DNA of 64,000 nucleotides, taken from an uncultured Burkholderiales bacterium. Lineage in GTDB: Bacteria; Pseudomonadota; Gammaproteobacteria; Burkholderiales; Burkholderiaceae_C. Positions 18,030-27,783 of the stretch are shown here, piece after piece. The notes beneath the pieces are model-generated. The model ran no database searches. It was given only the letters and a program-made list of their open reading frames with translations, and was not told the origin of the DNA. The stretch is taken from assembly GCA_945952065.1 (NCBI GenBank), contig CAMFGY010000019.1, positions 1 to 64,000 of the forward strand. Direction: 5' to 3'. Positions within the stretch are counted from its first letter, which is position 1. Every line of letters starts with the position of its first letter. A program made the translations under genes and the position numbers.

Positions 18030-19156
18030 AGCGCACAACCCTCAAGCTGAGCCTGCTTGCCGCGCTGCTGACTCAATTCGCTACCCTCCAAGCCAGCCCC
18101 GGCGCCCACGGCCCAAACGGCGAGCACCTAGATACAGCCGTTGGCGTCAATGCATCCGGCTTGGTGCGCCTGCCAGATGGCAGCGTGAACGTGCCCAAGC
18201 TGGCCCAGCGCCGCATGGCGATCCGCACCGTGCTGGCCCCCGAGACCGAGGCCGCTGCCACGCTGGAGTTGCCCGCTCGGGTCGTGCAGGACCCCAATGC
18301 CAGTGGTCGTGTGCAGGCCAGCCACGGCGGCCGCATCGAGCCGGGTCCGAAGGGCTTGCCGGTCGCCGGCCAGCCTGTTCAGAAGGGCGAGATATTGGCC
18401 TGGCTGCGCCACCACGCCGAGCCCTACGCTGAAGCGAGCCAGAAGGCGCTGCGCGCGGAATTGCGCGCCAGTCGCCAAGTGGCCGATCAGCGCGTTCAGC
18501 GCTTGGAGTCTTTGGAGGGCACCGTGCCTCGCAAGGACATCGAGGCGGCACGGTTAGACGCGCAGGCGCTTGCAACGCGTGAACGCAGCATTGCGGACAG
18601 CCTGGACGCCCGGGAGGCGCTGCGGGCGCCTGTCTCGGGTGTGGTGGCCCGTGCCGACCTGTCCGTCGGTCAGGTCATCGACGCGCGTGACGTGCTGATC
18701 GAGGTCGTGGACCCCACCCGCCTGATGATCGAAGCCGTGACGCCTGACGTGACCTTGGCCTCGCGCATCGCCCGTGCCCAGCTTGGCACACAGCCCGGAG
18801 TGAAGCTCCAATTGGTGGGCGCTGCCCGAGCCCTGCGCGACGGCGTGCTGCCCTTGACCTTCCGTGCCCAGTCAGAAAAGCCCGGTCAGGCTGCCCCTTT
18901 GGCCATCGGCCAGTCGGTCACCCTGATCGTCGCGCTGAAAGAGCAGGCCAAGGGCATGGTGTTGCCGGCCGAGGCCGTGGTGCGCAATGCCGCTAACGAA
19001 CCGGTCGTCTGGATCAAATCCGGTGCCGAGCGTTTCATCCTGCAGCCGGTGCGCGCCAAGCCGCTTGACGCCAAGACCGTGCTGGTGACACAGGGCCTGG
19101 CCGCCGACAACCGTGTTGTCGTTCAGGGCGCAGCCTTGATCGCGCAAATCCGCTGA
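18026..19156 (+). CDS. RND efflux periplasmic adaptor (CzcB-like)
   Basis: A 376-residue membrane-fusion protein that links the RND pump to the outer-membrane duct. The signal peptide is followed by SPGAHGPNGEHLD, then a barrel-sandwich segment (GGRIEPGPKGLPVAGQPVQK), a short helical hairpin (about 135-190), the second half of the lipoyl-like fold (LRAPVSGVVARADLSVGQVI) and beta-barrel and proximal domains. Translation starts at ATG 18026 inside the previous stop. It is shorter than CzcB of Cupriavidus and lacks a large N-terminal His-rich extension of its own; the preceding gene may supply that part. Confidence 0.9.
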   Translation: MKRTTLKLSLLAALLTQFATLQASPGAHGPNGEHLDTAVGVNASGLVRLPDGSVNVPKLAQRRMAIRTVLAPETEAAATLELPARVVQDPNASGRVQASHGGRIEPGPKGLPVAGQPVQKGEILAWLRHHAEPYAEASQKALRAELRASRQVADQRVQRLESLEGTVPRKDIEAARLDAQALATRERSIADSLDAREALRAPVSGVVARADLSVGQVIDARDVLIEVVDPTRLMIEAVTPDVTLASRIARAQLGTQPGVKLQLVGAARALRDGVLPLTFRAQSEKPGQAAPLAIGQSVTLIVALKEQAKGMVLPAEAVVRNAANEPVVWIKSGAERFILQPVRAKPLDAKTVLVTQGLAADNRVVVQGAALIAQIR

Positions 19157-19168
19157 GGCCAAGCGATC

Positions 19169-22100
19169 ATGTTCAACTGGATCGTCAACTACAGCCTGCG
19201 CAACCGGCTCTTCGTGCTGGCCCTGGCCGCGCTGCTGCTCGTCTATGGCGCCATCACGGCAGGTCGAACCCCGGTCGATGTGTTCCCCGACCTCAACAAG
19301 CCGGTCGTGACCGTGCTGACCGTGGCGGGCGGCATGGCGCCCGAGGAGGTGGAGCAGCTGGTCACATTCCCCATCGAGACGGCGCTCAACGGCATGCCGG
19401 GCATCACCCGCGTGCGATCCACTTCGGGCATCGGTCTGTCGGTGGTTTACGCCGAGTTCGATTGGGGCACCGACATCTACCGCAACCGCCAGCTGGTAGC
19501 CGAGCGCCTGGCCCAGCTCCGCGCCCAACTGCCTGGCGACATCACGCCGGTGATGGGGCCGGTCTCCTCCATCATGGGTGAGGTGATGCTGATCGCCTTG
19601 CCCCTGGGCATCACAGGCGACAAAGCTGACCCGATGGCAGCGAGAGAGTATGCCGACTTCATCCTGCGGCCCCGTCTGCTGGCCATTGCCGGCGTTTCGC
19701 AGGTGATTCCCATCGGCGGAGAGGTGCGGCAGTTGCGCGTTGAGCCCGACACGGCGCGCATGGCACAGCTCGGTGTCTCGTTGAGCCAGGTCGAACAGGC
19801 GCTGCGCGGCTTCGCAGGCAATGCCGGCGGCGGCTTCATCGACCGCAACAGCCGTGAGTTCCTGATTCGCCACATCGGGCGCAGCAATCGGCTTGAAGAC
19901 CTGCAAGGCATCGCCGTCGCTTGGAAGGACGGGCGTGCGGTGTTGCTTGAACAAGTTGCGCAGGTGCGTTTCGCGCCGGCCCTCAAGCGTGGTGACGCGG
20001 GCTACCAGGGTGCGCCGGCGGTGATCGTCAGCGTGCAGAAACAGCCGGCGGCCGACACGGTCAAGTTGACGAGGAACATCGAAGCTGCACTGGATGAATT
20101 GAAGCCCGGACTGCCCAAGTCACTCGCTGCGCCTCAGGTGCTGTTCCGACAGGCCGACTTCATCAAGGCATCTATTGGTAATGTGACCGAGGCTTTGCGC
20201 GATGGCGCCATCATGGTGGCCATCGTGCTCTTTGCCTTCTTGCTCTCGGTGCGCACAACGCTCATCTCGCTGGTGGCAATCCCGCTCTCGCTCGCAGTCA
20301 CGGCACTGGCGTTCCGCCTGCTGGATCAGTCCATCAATGTCATGACGCTGGGCGGTCTGGCCATCGCCATCGGCGAGCTGGTGGATGACGCGGTGGTCGA
20401 TGTCGAGAACATCCTGCGCCGACTGAAAGAAAACCGCAGCGCGGCCGTTCCACGACCTGTGCTGGAGGTGGTCCGACAGGCCAGCGTCGAGGTGCGGTCG
20501 GGCATCGTCTACGCCACCGTCATTGTGGTGCTGGTCTTCGTGCCGCTGTTTGCGCTGCCGGGCATCGAGGGGCGCTTGTTCACGCCGCTTGGCATCGCCT
20601 ACATCGTCTCCATCCTGGCGTCGATGTTGGTCTCGATGACGGTCACGCCTGTGTTGTGCGTCTACCTGCTGCCGAAGATGAAGCGACTGGGGCATGGCGA
20701 CAGCCCGCTGGTCGCCTGGCTCAAGCGCTGGGATGCCCGGCTGCTCGCCTGGTCCATCCCTCGTGCCAAGCTACTGATCGCAGCAGCCACCCTCGCGGTG
20801 GCTGCCGCCGCGGCCAGCGTTCCGTTCTTCCCGCGCGCCTTTTTGCCGGCCTTCAACGAGGGTTCGTTGGTGTTGTCGCTGATGTTCAACCCGGGCACCT
20901 CGCTGGCGGAAGCCAACCGAATGGGGGCGCTGGCCGAGACGCTCATTGCCCAGGTGAGCGAAGTGACACAGGTGGGCCGACGCACCGGCCGCGCCGAGTT
21001 GGATGAACATGCCGAAGGCGTGCATTCGGCGGAGATTGATGTGGACCTGAAGCGCGATGGAACACCCGTGGATCGGGAAGCCGTGATGGCGAAGATTCGC
21101 AGCCAACTGTCTTCGCTGCCCGCCCAGGTGGCCATCGGTCAGCCCATCTCGCACCGCCTTGACCATCTGTTGTCTGGCGTGCGGGCACAGATCGCGGTGA
21201 AGATTTATGGCGATGACACCGACACGCTGCGCGGCCTGGCCGAGCAAATGCGTGCGGGCCTGAGTGCAGTGCCTGGACTGGTTGACCTGACCATCGAGAA
21301 GCAGGTTCTGATTCCGCAGATCGTCGTGCGCATCGACCAGCGCAAGGTGGCCCAGGCGGGGCTTTCTCCCGGGGAAGCGGTGCGCATCCTGCAAGCGCTC
21401 ACGGATGGAGCACACGGCGCACAGATCGTCGAGGGCTCGCGCCGTTATGAGCTGGTCTTGCGCCTCCCCGACCATGCCCGCGGCCCGCAGGACCTGGCTC
21501 GCACGCTCATCGACACCCCGGCCGGGCGTCTGCCGCTGTCCAGCATTGCCAGCATCGAGGAGTCAGACGGCCCGAACCAGATCGGCCGAGAGAATGGCCG
21601 CCGCCGCATCGTGGTCTATGCCAATACCGATGGTTCAGACATGGGTCGGGTGGTGGCTGACATCCGTCAAGTCATGGCAAAGGCAAATCTGCCCAGCGGA
21701 ACCTTCGTCAGTTTGGAGGGGCAATTCCAGGCGCAGGAGCAAGCCACCCAGCTGATCGTCGGCCTCTCCCTGGTGTCGCTGGCGATGATGTTCCTGGTGC
21801 TGTATTCGCGCTACCAGTCGGCGGTTCTGGCCGGTGTCATCATGGCCAACATCCCGCTGGCCTTGATTGGGGCCGTACTGGCCATGTGGATCAGTGGCGT
21901 GACCTTGTCGGTGGCGACCATGGTGGGCTTCATCACCTTGGCTGGCATTGCCACGCGCAATGGCATTCTGAAGGTCAGCCACTACATCAATCTTTGCCGC
22001 TTCGAGGGTGAGAGCTTCGACCAGAAGATGATTGTGCGCGGCTCCCTGGAGCGCCTGACACCGGTGCTGATGACGGCCCTGGTGGCGGCCTTCGCGCTGA

Positions 22101-22309
22101 CGCCGCTGCTGCTGGCCGGCGATGCGCCGGGCAAGGAAATTCTGCATCCGGTGGCCGTTGTCATCTTCGGCGGGCTCATCAGCTCGACCCTGCTGGACAC
22201 CCTGCTCACGCCCGTCGTGTTTTGGCTGGTTGGTGAGCGGGCAACCCGACGTCTGCTTGAGCGAAAGCCCGAGGCCGAAGCCGAGCTGTCAACGCAGGAA
22301 GCGTATTGA
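19169..22309 (+). CDS. Heavy-metal RND efflux pump, CzcA/CusA family
   Basis: A 1046-residue inner-membrane proton antiporter of the HME-RND family, with 12 membrane helices and two large periplasmic loops. It opens [20 protein letters not shown] and contains [18 protein letters not shown], typical of the family. The fourth-helix proton-relay signature reads [13 protein letters not shown] at residues 402-414. This differs from the DFG(x)3DGA(x)4EN form of CzcA and also from the CusA form, so the exported metal cannot be called from this signature. It is 12 bases after the adaptor gene and belongs to the same operon. The C-terminus (RKPEAEAEL) is short and cytoplasmic. Confidence 0.93.
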   Translation: MFNWIVNYSLRNRLFVLALAALLLVYGAITAGRTPVDVFPDLNKPVVTVLTVAGGMAPEEVEQLVTFPIETALNGMPGITRVRSTSGIGLSVVYAEFDWGTDIYRNRQLVAERLAQLRAQLPGDITPVMGPVSSIMGEVMLIALPLGITGDKADPMAAREYADFILRPRLLAIAGVSQVIPIGGEVRQLRVEPDTARMAQLGVSLSQVEQALRGFAGNAGGGFIDRNSREFLIRHIGRSNRLEDLQGIAVAWKDGRAVLLEQVAQVRFAPALKRGDAGYQGAPAVIVSVQKQPAADTVKLTRNIEAALDELKPGLPKSLAAPQVLFRQADFIKASIGNVTEALRDGAIMVAIVLFAFLLSVRTTLISLVAIPLSLAVTALAFRLLDQSINVMTLGGLAIAIGELVDDAVVDVENILRRLKENRSAAVPRPVLEVVRQASVEVRSGIVYATVIVVLVFVPLFALPGIEGRLFTPLGIAYIVSILASMLVSMTVTPVLCVYLLPKMKRLGHGDSPLVAWLKRWDARLLAWSIPRAKLLIAAATLAVAAAAASVPFFPRAFLPAFNEGSLVLSLMFNPGTSLAEANRMGALAETLIAQVSEVTQVGRRTGRAELDEHAEGVHSAEIDVDLKRDGTPVDREAVMAKIRSQLSSLPAQVAIGQPISHRLDHLLSGVRAQIAVKIYGDDTDTLRGLAEQMRAGLSAVPGLVDLTIEKQVLIPQIVVRIDQRKVAQAGLSPGEAVRILQALTDGAHGAQIVEGSRRYELVLRLPDHARGPQDLARTLIDTPAGRLPLSSIASIEESDGPNQIGRENGRRRIVVYANTDGSDMGRVVADIRQVMAKANLPSGTFVSLEGQFQAQEQATQLIVGLSLVSLAMMFLVLYSRYQSAVLAGVIMANIPLALIGAVLAMWISGVTLSVATMVGFITLAGIATRNGILKVSHYINLCRFEGESFDQKMIVRGSLERLTPVLMTALVAAFALTPLLLAGDAPGKEILHPVAVVIFGGLISSTLLDTLLTPVVFWLVGERATRRLLERKPEAEAELSTQEAY

Positions 22310-22374
22310 ATTGGTGAAAAGAGGCATCGCGGCGCCGCCTGTTCAAGAGCGCCACTTTGGAAGGAGATTGAGCA

Positions 22375-22755
22375 ATGTTGAAGAGCAAGATGATGGCCGT
22401 GGCGATGCTGGCCCTGAGCGCAGTCACCCTGAACACCGCAATGGCGCATGGCGCGGCGAAACCTCGCCAAGGCGGCATCGTTCAGGTGGCCAACGACGTG
22501 AACTTTGAGTTGGTGGTCGAGGCTGATGGCGCCACGATCTATTTGGTCGACCATGACGAGCCGATGTCGTCCAAAGGCATCTCGGGCAAGTTGACCGTGC
22601 TGAACGGTAGCGAGAAGACTGAGGTGGATGTGAAGGCCATCGACGGCAACAAGCTGCAGGCCAAGGGCGTCAAGATCGCCAGCGGTGCCAAAGTCGTGGC
22701 TGTGCTGAACAACGTCGAGGGCAAGACGGCCACCGTGCGCTTTACCGTCAAGTAA
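22375..22755 (+). CDS. Small exported protein after the RND gene
   Basis: A 126-residue protein with a signal peptide ending near TAMAHG, then a beta-rich domain with GGIVQVANDVNFELVVEADG and a repeated SG-K-V-V-LNN pattern. AAGGAG lies 8 bases before the ATG. Proteins of this size and pattern are common at the end of czc-type operons, but their role is not established. The mature N-terminus begins AHGAAKPRQGG, so a His lies at the very N-terminus, a possible metal ligand. Confidence 0.75.
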   Translation: MLKSKMMAVAMLALSAVTLNTAMAHGAAKPRQGGIVQVANDVNFELVVEADGATIYLVDHDEPMSSKGISGKLTVLNGSEKTEVDVKAIDGNKLQAKGVKIASGAKVVAVLNNVEGKTATVRFTVK

Positions 22756-23094
22756 GAAGCAAGCACGCCCTTGGTTCTCGTTGCAATCGGCGCCACGGGA
22801 GTTCGACTGAGCCGGCGCTTCTATTGGCTGGCCCAGTGCGCCTTCGGTGCGGCACGCAGGGGCTCGGTCTTCGCTTTTGTGCCCTTTCTTGGAGCTCTTG
22901 CAGGCTTCGTGCCGGCTAACCGCTCTGCCGCTTGGGGCATGGCAGCAGGCGGCCTGCTTTGCTGTAGGGCGTCGTCCTGCATGTGATGAATTTCTTGAGC
23001 ACGCGCACCGGCATGAGGATGGGCATCATGACCACTGCAATTGCCCAATGCACACAAGGCCCATCAGCACCGAACCCAGATCAGGACAAACCCA
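22756..23094 (+). pseudogene. Intergenic stretch with remnant of a His/Cys-rich reading frame
   Basis: About 340 bases with no intact gene I can defend. In one frame the segment around 22970-23060 encodes ACDEFLEHAHRHEDGHHDHC followed by NCPMH, an unlikely chance cluster of metal ligands. The frame upstream of it looks non-native, and the frame downstream runs through the start of the next gene. A decayed or frameshifted small metal-binding gene (CzcI- or DUF2946-like) is the best guess. An intact frame from GTG 22847 would overlap the 23095 gene by about 200 bases, which is unlikely. Confidence 0.35.
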
Positions 23095-23469
23095 ATGCGC
23101 GCAAAGAACAACATCGCTTTGTTTCTACTGGCCGTTGCGAGTTCAGCCAGTCAGGCAGAACTCACCGAGATTCAATGGGAAAGCGCAGGACGCTTCGAGA
23201 AGACCAGCGTGCTGCCGCCAGGCAAGTTTGCCGAACTTTGTGGAAGGCTGTCGAAAGGCCAGAAGGTTATCTGGTCGTTCAAGAGCAATGAGCCGCTGAA
23301 CTTCAACATCCACTATCACGAGGGTGAGAACGTGACATATCCGGTCAAGCAAACGGGATCGACTGCCGCCGAAGGCACCCTCGATGTCAGCCAGTCACAG
23401 GACTATTGCTGGATGTGGAGCAACAAGGGGTTGAAGCCAGCAAATGTGAGCGTTCTGCTGCTGCAATGA
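23095..23469 (+). CDS. Small exported protein at the right end of the metal island
   Basis: A 124-residue protein with a signal peptide (MRAKNNIALFLLAVASSASQ) and a beta-rich domain: LPPGKFAELCGRLSKGQKV, then FNIHYHEGENV, then DYCWMWSNKGLKPANVSVLL. Two cysteines could form a disulfide. The pattern of a Trp pair followed by a final beta strand echoes the exported protein at 15083-15604, so both ends of the island may carry related periplasmic proteins. AGGA lies 8 bases before ATG 23095. No named function is known to me. Confidence 0.75.
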   Translation: MRAKNNIALFLLAVASSASQAELTEIQWESAGRFEKTSVLPPGKFAELCGRLSKGQKVIWSFKSNEPLNFNIHYHEGENVTYPVKQTGSTAAEGTLDVSQSQDYCWMWSNKGLKPANVSVLLLQ

Positions 23470-23747
23470 GGCGGCGCAGGAAGACTTGAAGCAGATGTGG
23501 AACGGACAAATCCGGCTGTTCGTGAGTGCCTTCTTTTGGGCTGAAAGTGCTGCTTCGACCGCCTGACGAGCAGGCCCGAATTCGTGAGGATGGTGACCGG
23601 AGTCCCTGGGGTTGGAAACCCGCTCCGGGCACATCCCCGCCAGTCATTCGGACGTCGGCGGGCGGCTCAGGGGAGAATCGGGGTCTCGGCGGCCCCTGGT
23701 TGGCTGGACAGCCTGTCTCAGCTTCAGTTGGTGCCGCCAGCTGTTTC
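23470..23747. other. Intergenic region upstream of truD with a nested hairpin
   Basis: No gene is supported, although the truD frame is open from 23526. At 23588-23636 three nested helices can form: GGATG/CATCC outside, CCGGAG/CTCCGG in the middle and GGGTT/AACCC inside with a 3-base loop. There is no U-run. It could be a structured leader of truD, a small RNA or the right boundary of the metal island. Confidence 0.4.
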
Positions 23748-24761
23748 ATGACCGACGCTCAATACACCACCTTGCCGTCATGGCCCCACGCTTATCCGGC
23801 CACGGGTGCCACGGCGCATTTGAAAAGCCTCAACGAGGATTTCATCGTCACCGAGTTGCCGCTGCAACTGCCCTCCGGCACGGGCGAACATGTCTGGCTG
23901 GACATCGAAAAGAACGGTGCCAACACCGCCTTCGTGGCTCAGCAGTTGGCCGAGGCGGCCGGTGTGTCGGAGCGCGATGTGGGTTATGCCGGGCTGAAAG
24001 ACCGCTACGCCATCACCCGTCAGTGGTTCAGCATCTATTTGCCCAAGGGCGAAACGCCCGATCTCACCCAGCTGCAGCACCCCGAGTTCAGGGTGCTGAG
24101 CCAAAGCCGCCACAGCAAGAAGCTGCGCCCCGGTGATTTGCTGGGCAATCACTTCCGCATTGTGCTGCGTGAGCTGAGTGGCGACCGCGAGGCCATCGAG
24201 GCCAATCTGCGGGCCATTGCATCCCTAGGCGTACCCAATTACTTCGGCGCACAGCGTTTCGGCTTTGAGGGCGGCAATGTCGAACAGGGGCGGGCCATGT
24301 TGGCGCGCGAGATCCGCGTGCGCAACCCGAAGAAAAAAGGCATTTACTTGTCGGCGGTGCGCTCCTTTGTTTTCAATGAAGTGCTGGCGCTGCGCATCCA
24401 GCAAGGGCTTTGGGGTCAGACCTTGTCCGGCGATGTCTTGGACGAAGCGGGGCGCCCCACTGGGCCGCTTTGGGGGCGGGGCCGCGTCAGCAGCAGCGAT
24501 CAAGCCCAAGCGCTGGAAAACGGGGTGGCCCAACGGCACGCCACTTTGTGTGACGGCATGGAGCACGCCGGGCTGGATCAGGAACGCCGCGCGCTGGTGT
24601 CGCTCCCGCAAGGCTTGACCTGGGCCTGGCCGCAAGCCGATCAACTGGTGCTGGCGTTCTCCTTGCCTGCCGGCAACTACGCCACCTCGGTGCTGAGCGA
24701 AATCTTGCAAACCACTGAGCCGGAGCGACACACCGAGCCCGAGCCAGCCCAGGATGAGTAA
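23748..24761 (+). CDS. truD: tRNA pseudouridine(13) synthase TruD
   Basis: A 337-residue enzyme converting U13 of tRNA (tRNA-Glu in E. coli) to pseudouridine. The catalytic motif GYAGLKDRYAITRQ places the nucleophile at Asp85. NYFGAQRFG marks the second family motif, and the TRUD insertion domain follows (about 155-290). Length and motif order match E. coli TruD. ATG at 23748 is chosen although the frame is open upstream, because the added residues match no family member. In many proteobacteria truD lies next to ispF and surE, but not here. The C-terminus ends in a Glu/Pro-rich tail. Confidence 0.95.
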   Translation: MTDAQYTTLPSWPHAYPATGATAHLKSLNEDFIVTELPLQLPSGTGEHVWLDIEKNGANTAFVAQQLAEAAGVSERDVGYAGLKDRYAITRQWFSIYLPKGETPDLTQLQHPEFRVLSQSRHSKKLRPGDLLGNHFRIVLRELSGDREAIEANLRAIASLGVPNYFGAQRFGFEGGNVEQGRAMLAREIRVRNPKKKGIYLSAVRSFVFNEVLALRIQQGLWGQTLSGDVLDEAGRPTGPLWGRGRVSSSDQAQALENGVAQRHATLCDGMEHAGLDQERRALVSLPQGLTWAWPQADQLVLAFSLPAGNYATSVLSEILQTTEPERHTEPEPAQDE

Positions 24762-24833
24762 GAGCGAAATCAGCCTGGGTTCGAGAGTGCAGCGCTTGCG
24801 TTCCCGGCTTCGTGTTCCAGGTGATATTGGCTG

Positions 24834-25049
24834 TCATTCAAGGCGCAGGACTTGCCTGCGCTCTGGCGTCGCGGATTCGTGAAACAGCACCGCCAGATAG
24901 GGGCCGATTTCTTCTTCTGAGACATCTGGCGGCACGATGAAGTCTGCGTCGCGTCGCTTGCCTTCGTTGCCGAGGATATAGGTTTTCCATGCATCGGCTC
25001 GCCACTCGATGCCCACCAAAAATCTGCCAAACACATTGAATCGAATCAC
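24834..25049 (-). CDS. DUF7661-like small protein
   Basis: A 71-residue cytoplasmic protein starting at GTG 25049: IRFNVFGRFLVGIEW, then GNEGKRRDADFIVPPDVSEE, then EIGPYLAVLFHESA. The pattern of short beta strands followed by an acidic helix ending in LFHE matches a small uncharacterised family I know as DUF7661. Function is unknown. It lies convergent to truD and 50 or more bases from other genes, so it is probably a single-gene unit. Confidence 0.65.
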   Translation of the reverse strand: MIRFNVFGRFLVGIEWRADAWKTYILGNEGKRRDADFIVPPDVSEEEIGPYLAVLFHESATPERRQVLRLE

Positions 25050-25126
25050 GGCGGCCTCTGATGAGTCAGTGTGTTATTTTGCACTGGCTTGATGAGGGGC
25101 GATGACGATCACAGACCTGTGGTTTC

Positions 25127-27556
25127 CTAGCGCTTGCTGGGCTGGGTTCCTTGCAGAGAGAACGGTTGCACGATGCCGTTGGCTTCCACATGAGCGCCAT
25201 CGTTTGTTATGTACATGCGACCGAGCTGAGTGCCATTGCTTGACAGTAGGACCTCGCCTGAGCCGCCAATGAAGCGACCATCCGTGCCGACATTCTGCGT
25301 AATCGATCCTTGCAAGAGATACGGTGTGCCGGCAACGGTAAAAGCGAAGCTGTTGTAGGCGAATCGCGTGGCCAGTGCCTGCGAACTAAGTTTTCGGGTG
25401 ATGGATTCCCAGGCGAAGCTGCCGCTGATCAATGTAGCTCGCGCGGCCAGCGCCGTGTTGGTGACGCTGACACCGCTCGCAGGCGTCAATATGTAGGAAT
25501 GCGTCACGCTCGTCGAGTCTGCACTGCCGCTCAGCGACACGTTGGTTGCACCGTCTACGGTGTAGTCGGCGCTGCCGTCAACGATTCGCAGGCTGGAAGC
25601 CGTGACGAGAGCACTGCCACTGACGGGCACGCTTATTCCGCTGCGGCGGTAGTCGGCCGATGCGCTACCGCTGAAGCGGATGCCGCCAACTGCACAATCG
25701 TTGAAGCGGGAGACCAGCACACCGCTGGCAGGCAATGGCTGGCCGACCCCTATCGCCGAGCCATCCAGTGTGGCGAACGCACTTCCGGAGGCACAGACAG
25801 CGCTGCTGGCCGCCAGCAGGCCATTCTCATCCACCATCCTGAGCGGAGACGTTGCAGCCTGCAATAGGACTCCTCCGACACCGAGCAAGTTAGTAACGTT
25901 CGCTAGATTGGCGCTGTTTCCTGCGGGCTTGACGGTCAGCAGCGCGGCATTGCTGGCCACTTGTCCTTGAGAGTTCTTGATCTCAACACTGATCAGCGCG
26001 CCGTCATCGTCTGCCGTCAATGCGGGCGTGGTATAGACCGATGCTGTGGCGCCGGTGATGGGGCTGCCATTGCGCAGCCATTGATAAGTGGGTGTTGGGT
26101 TTCCTTTGGCGAGAACGGTGAAGACTGCGACCTGCCCAACAGTTGTGGTGACAGCTACAGGCGGGACGATGATCGTTGGCGCAGACGTCACGGTCAGTAC
26201 GGCAGAACCGCTGGTGGCCTGGCCTTGGCTGTTGCGCACAACCACGCTATAGCGCGCCCCGTTGTCTTCCATTCCGGCAATTACAGCTAGTATTTCGTGG
26301 GTTTCACCAGGCAAATCTACGCCGTTGCGTTGCCATTGGTAGCGCAGGCCGCCGCCCACTGCAACCGCGCCGAAAAAGGTGTACTGCCCGAGGATGGCCG
26401 TTCGGTTCTCGGGCGAAGCCAACACTTGGGGCGCGAAGGCATCGGTGACGACGAGACAGGAGGGTAAGTTGATGTCAACAGCCGAGGGGCCAACCTTGAC
26501 CGATTGCGAAGAACGGTCACCGACGGTTGCGAACACCTCAGCCAGGGAATTCTTTCGAATTGCGACGGTGAAATTGCCACCGCCAATCGTCGATAGGACG
26601 CGGTTCAAGCCGGAATAGTCGACGCCAGAGGACACGACAGTAGCCGAAGGGATCGGCTTGCCTGTGCTATCAGCCACGCAGCCGTGAACGGAGATCGTGT
26701 CCATCACCTGATCGGCATTCCAGGTGCTGAAGTGGCTCACAGTGCCCTCGTAATAGTTGCCGGCAGCCGTGCTCTTGAGAGTTGCCTGCCCTTCTTGAAC
26801 CCACTGGCCGGTACCTTCATCGAGATAGAACAGCGGCACGCTCGTTGGTGGCGAGGTCGAGCGGCTGGCGTAAGGGATGCGCAGGGTGGCTGTCGCGCCT
26901 GGCTTGAGATTGAGCTTGTTGCCTGCCTCATCGCGCAGATCGACATTGATGGCCCCAAAGCTCTCAATAACACGACCGGTATTGGTGGTGTAGTTGCCTG
27001 GCATGGCTGTTGGGTTGCGTGCCGGGTCAATGACGCTCAGGCGGGCGCTGAGTGTGCCGGTGGCCTGCGTGGTTTTGCCGTCGATGACGAGGCCGTTGGC
27101 TGGCAGATCCACGCCGGCCTTCGAGTTGGGCAGGGTCAGCGAGACGGGCGCTGCGGCGTTGAAAGTCTGCAAGTTGCCTGCAGCAACGAAGCGATGGGTG
27201 ATCGTGGTGGTCTGGTTGGCCACAACAGCCAAGGGCAACACTCCGTCGAGGTTGCCATCTGATTGGAGTCGCAGCACCACAGAGTCTGAAGGCGCCAAGC
27301 CCACTAGCGTGAAGCGGCCCTCTGCGTCGCTGGTGGCAGCTCTGCCAGAGGCAGTAATGCGTGCACCTGCCACCGGGTTTGCATCGATCGCACTCAGCAC
27401 CTGGCCGCTGATCTGTCCCGTGGCCGCTGGGACAGGTGAAGTGGGGGAATCAGAACCGCCGCTTTCATTTCCGCCGCCGCCACCGCATCCGATCAATGAA
27501 AGTGCCAGGCAAAAGCTGACGAAACAGGCGCTGAAGCGCTCGAAAAGCAATGACAT
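25127..27556 (-). CDS. Large surface lipoprotein with carboxypeptidase-regulatory and Ig-like domains
   Basis: An 809-residue lipoprotein. The lipobox is LIGC at about residue 22, followed by a Gly/Ser-rich linker. A carboxypeptidase regulatory-like domain follows (GQISGQVLSAIDANPVAGAR). A large middle region contains a second CarboxypepD_reg-like segment (HGCVADSTGKPIPSATVVSS). Two bacterial immunoglobulin-like repeats carry YQWQRNGVDLPG and YQWLRNGSPITG, and the C-terminal part is Ser/Thr-rich and beta-rich. The start is ATG 27556, with an upstream in-frame extension rejected because the signal peptide begins there. It is probably anchored in the outer membrane. No enzyme motif is seen; adhesion or polymer binding is inferred. 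Confidence 0.8.
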   Translation of the reverse strand: MSLLFERFSACFVSFCLALSLIGCGGGGGNESGGSDSPTSPVPAATGQISGQVLSAIDANPVAGARITASGRAATSDAEGRFTLVGLAPSDSVVLRLQSDGNLDGVLPLAVVANQTTTITHRFVAAGNLQTFNAAAPVSLTLPNSKAGVDLPANGLVIDGKTTQATGTLSARLSVIDPARNPTAMPGNYTTNTGRVIESFGAINVDLRDEAGNKLNLKPGATATLRIPYASRSTSPPTSVPLFYLDEGTGQWVQEGQATLKSTAAGNYYEGTVSHFSTWNADQVMDTISVHGCVADSTGKPIPSATVVSSGVDYSGLNRVLSTIGGGNFTVAIRKNSLAEVFATVGDRSSQSVKVGPSAVDINLPSCLVVTDAFAPQVLASPENRTAILGQYTFFGAVAVGGGLRYQWQRNGVDLPGETHEILAVIAGMEDNGARYSVVVRNSQGQATSGSAVLTVTSAPTIIVPPVAVTTTVGQVAVFTVLAKGNPTPTYQWLRNGSPITGATASVYTTPALTADDDGALISVEIKNSQGQVASNAALLTVKPAGNSANLANVTNLLGVGGVLLQAATSPLRMVDENGLLAASSAVCASGSAFATLDGSAIGVGQPLPASGVLVSRFNDCAVGGIRFSGSASADYRRSGISVPVSGSALVTASSLRIVDGSADYTVDGATNVSLSGSADSTSVTHSYILTPASGVSVTNTALAARATLISGSFAWESITRKLSSQALATRFAYNSFAFTVAGTPYLLQGSITQNVGTDGRFIGGSGEVLLSSNGTQLGRMYITNDGAHVEANGIVQPFSLQGTQPSKR

Positions 27557-27701
27557 AGGAACTCCCTGTATTTGGTTTGGGGCTGTCTCGCCCTGTCTGC
27601 TAGGCACGAATGCGCGGACGCGATAGAAAGCCGTGCCAAATGTGACACTCAGGGCGGGAGTTCGTGGTCAGCCGTGACGAGCTGACCGCTAAGAGGTACA
27701 G

Positions 27702-27744
27702 AACAGCGTTTTTTCGCGCTGTTTGGACAGTTCACAAAACTGTC
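27702..27744. terminator. Tandem hairpins downstream of the response-regulator gene
   Basis: AACAGCG (27702-27708) pairs with CGCTGTT (27717-27723) around a T-rich loop, and GACAGTT (27726-27732) pairs with AACTGTC (27738-27744). They lie just past the stop of the minus-strand regulator at 27784 and before the lipoprotein. There is no U-tract on the minus strand, so the terminator role is uncertain. Confidence 0.4.
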
Positions 27745-27783
27745 GGCCCAGACGGCAGTGCGAATGGATGCTGCAAAGTCCGT

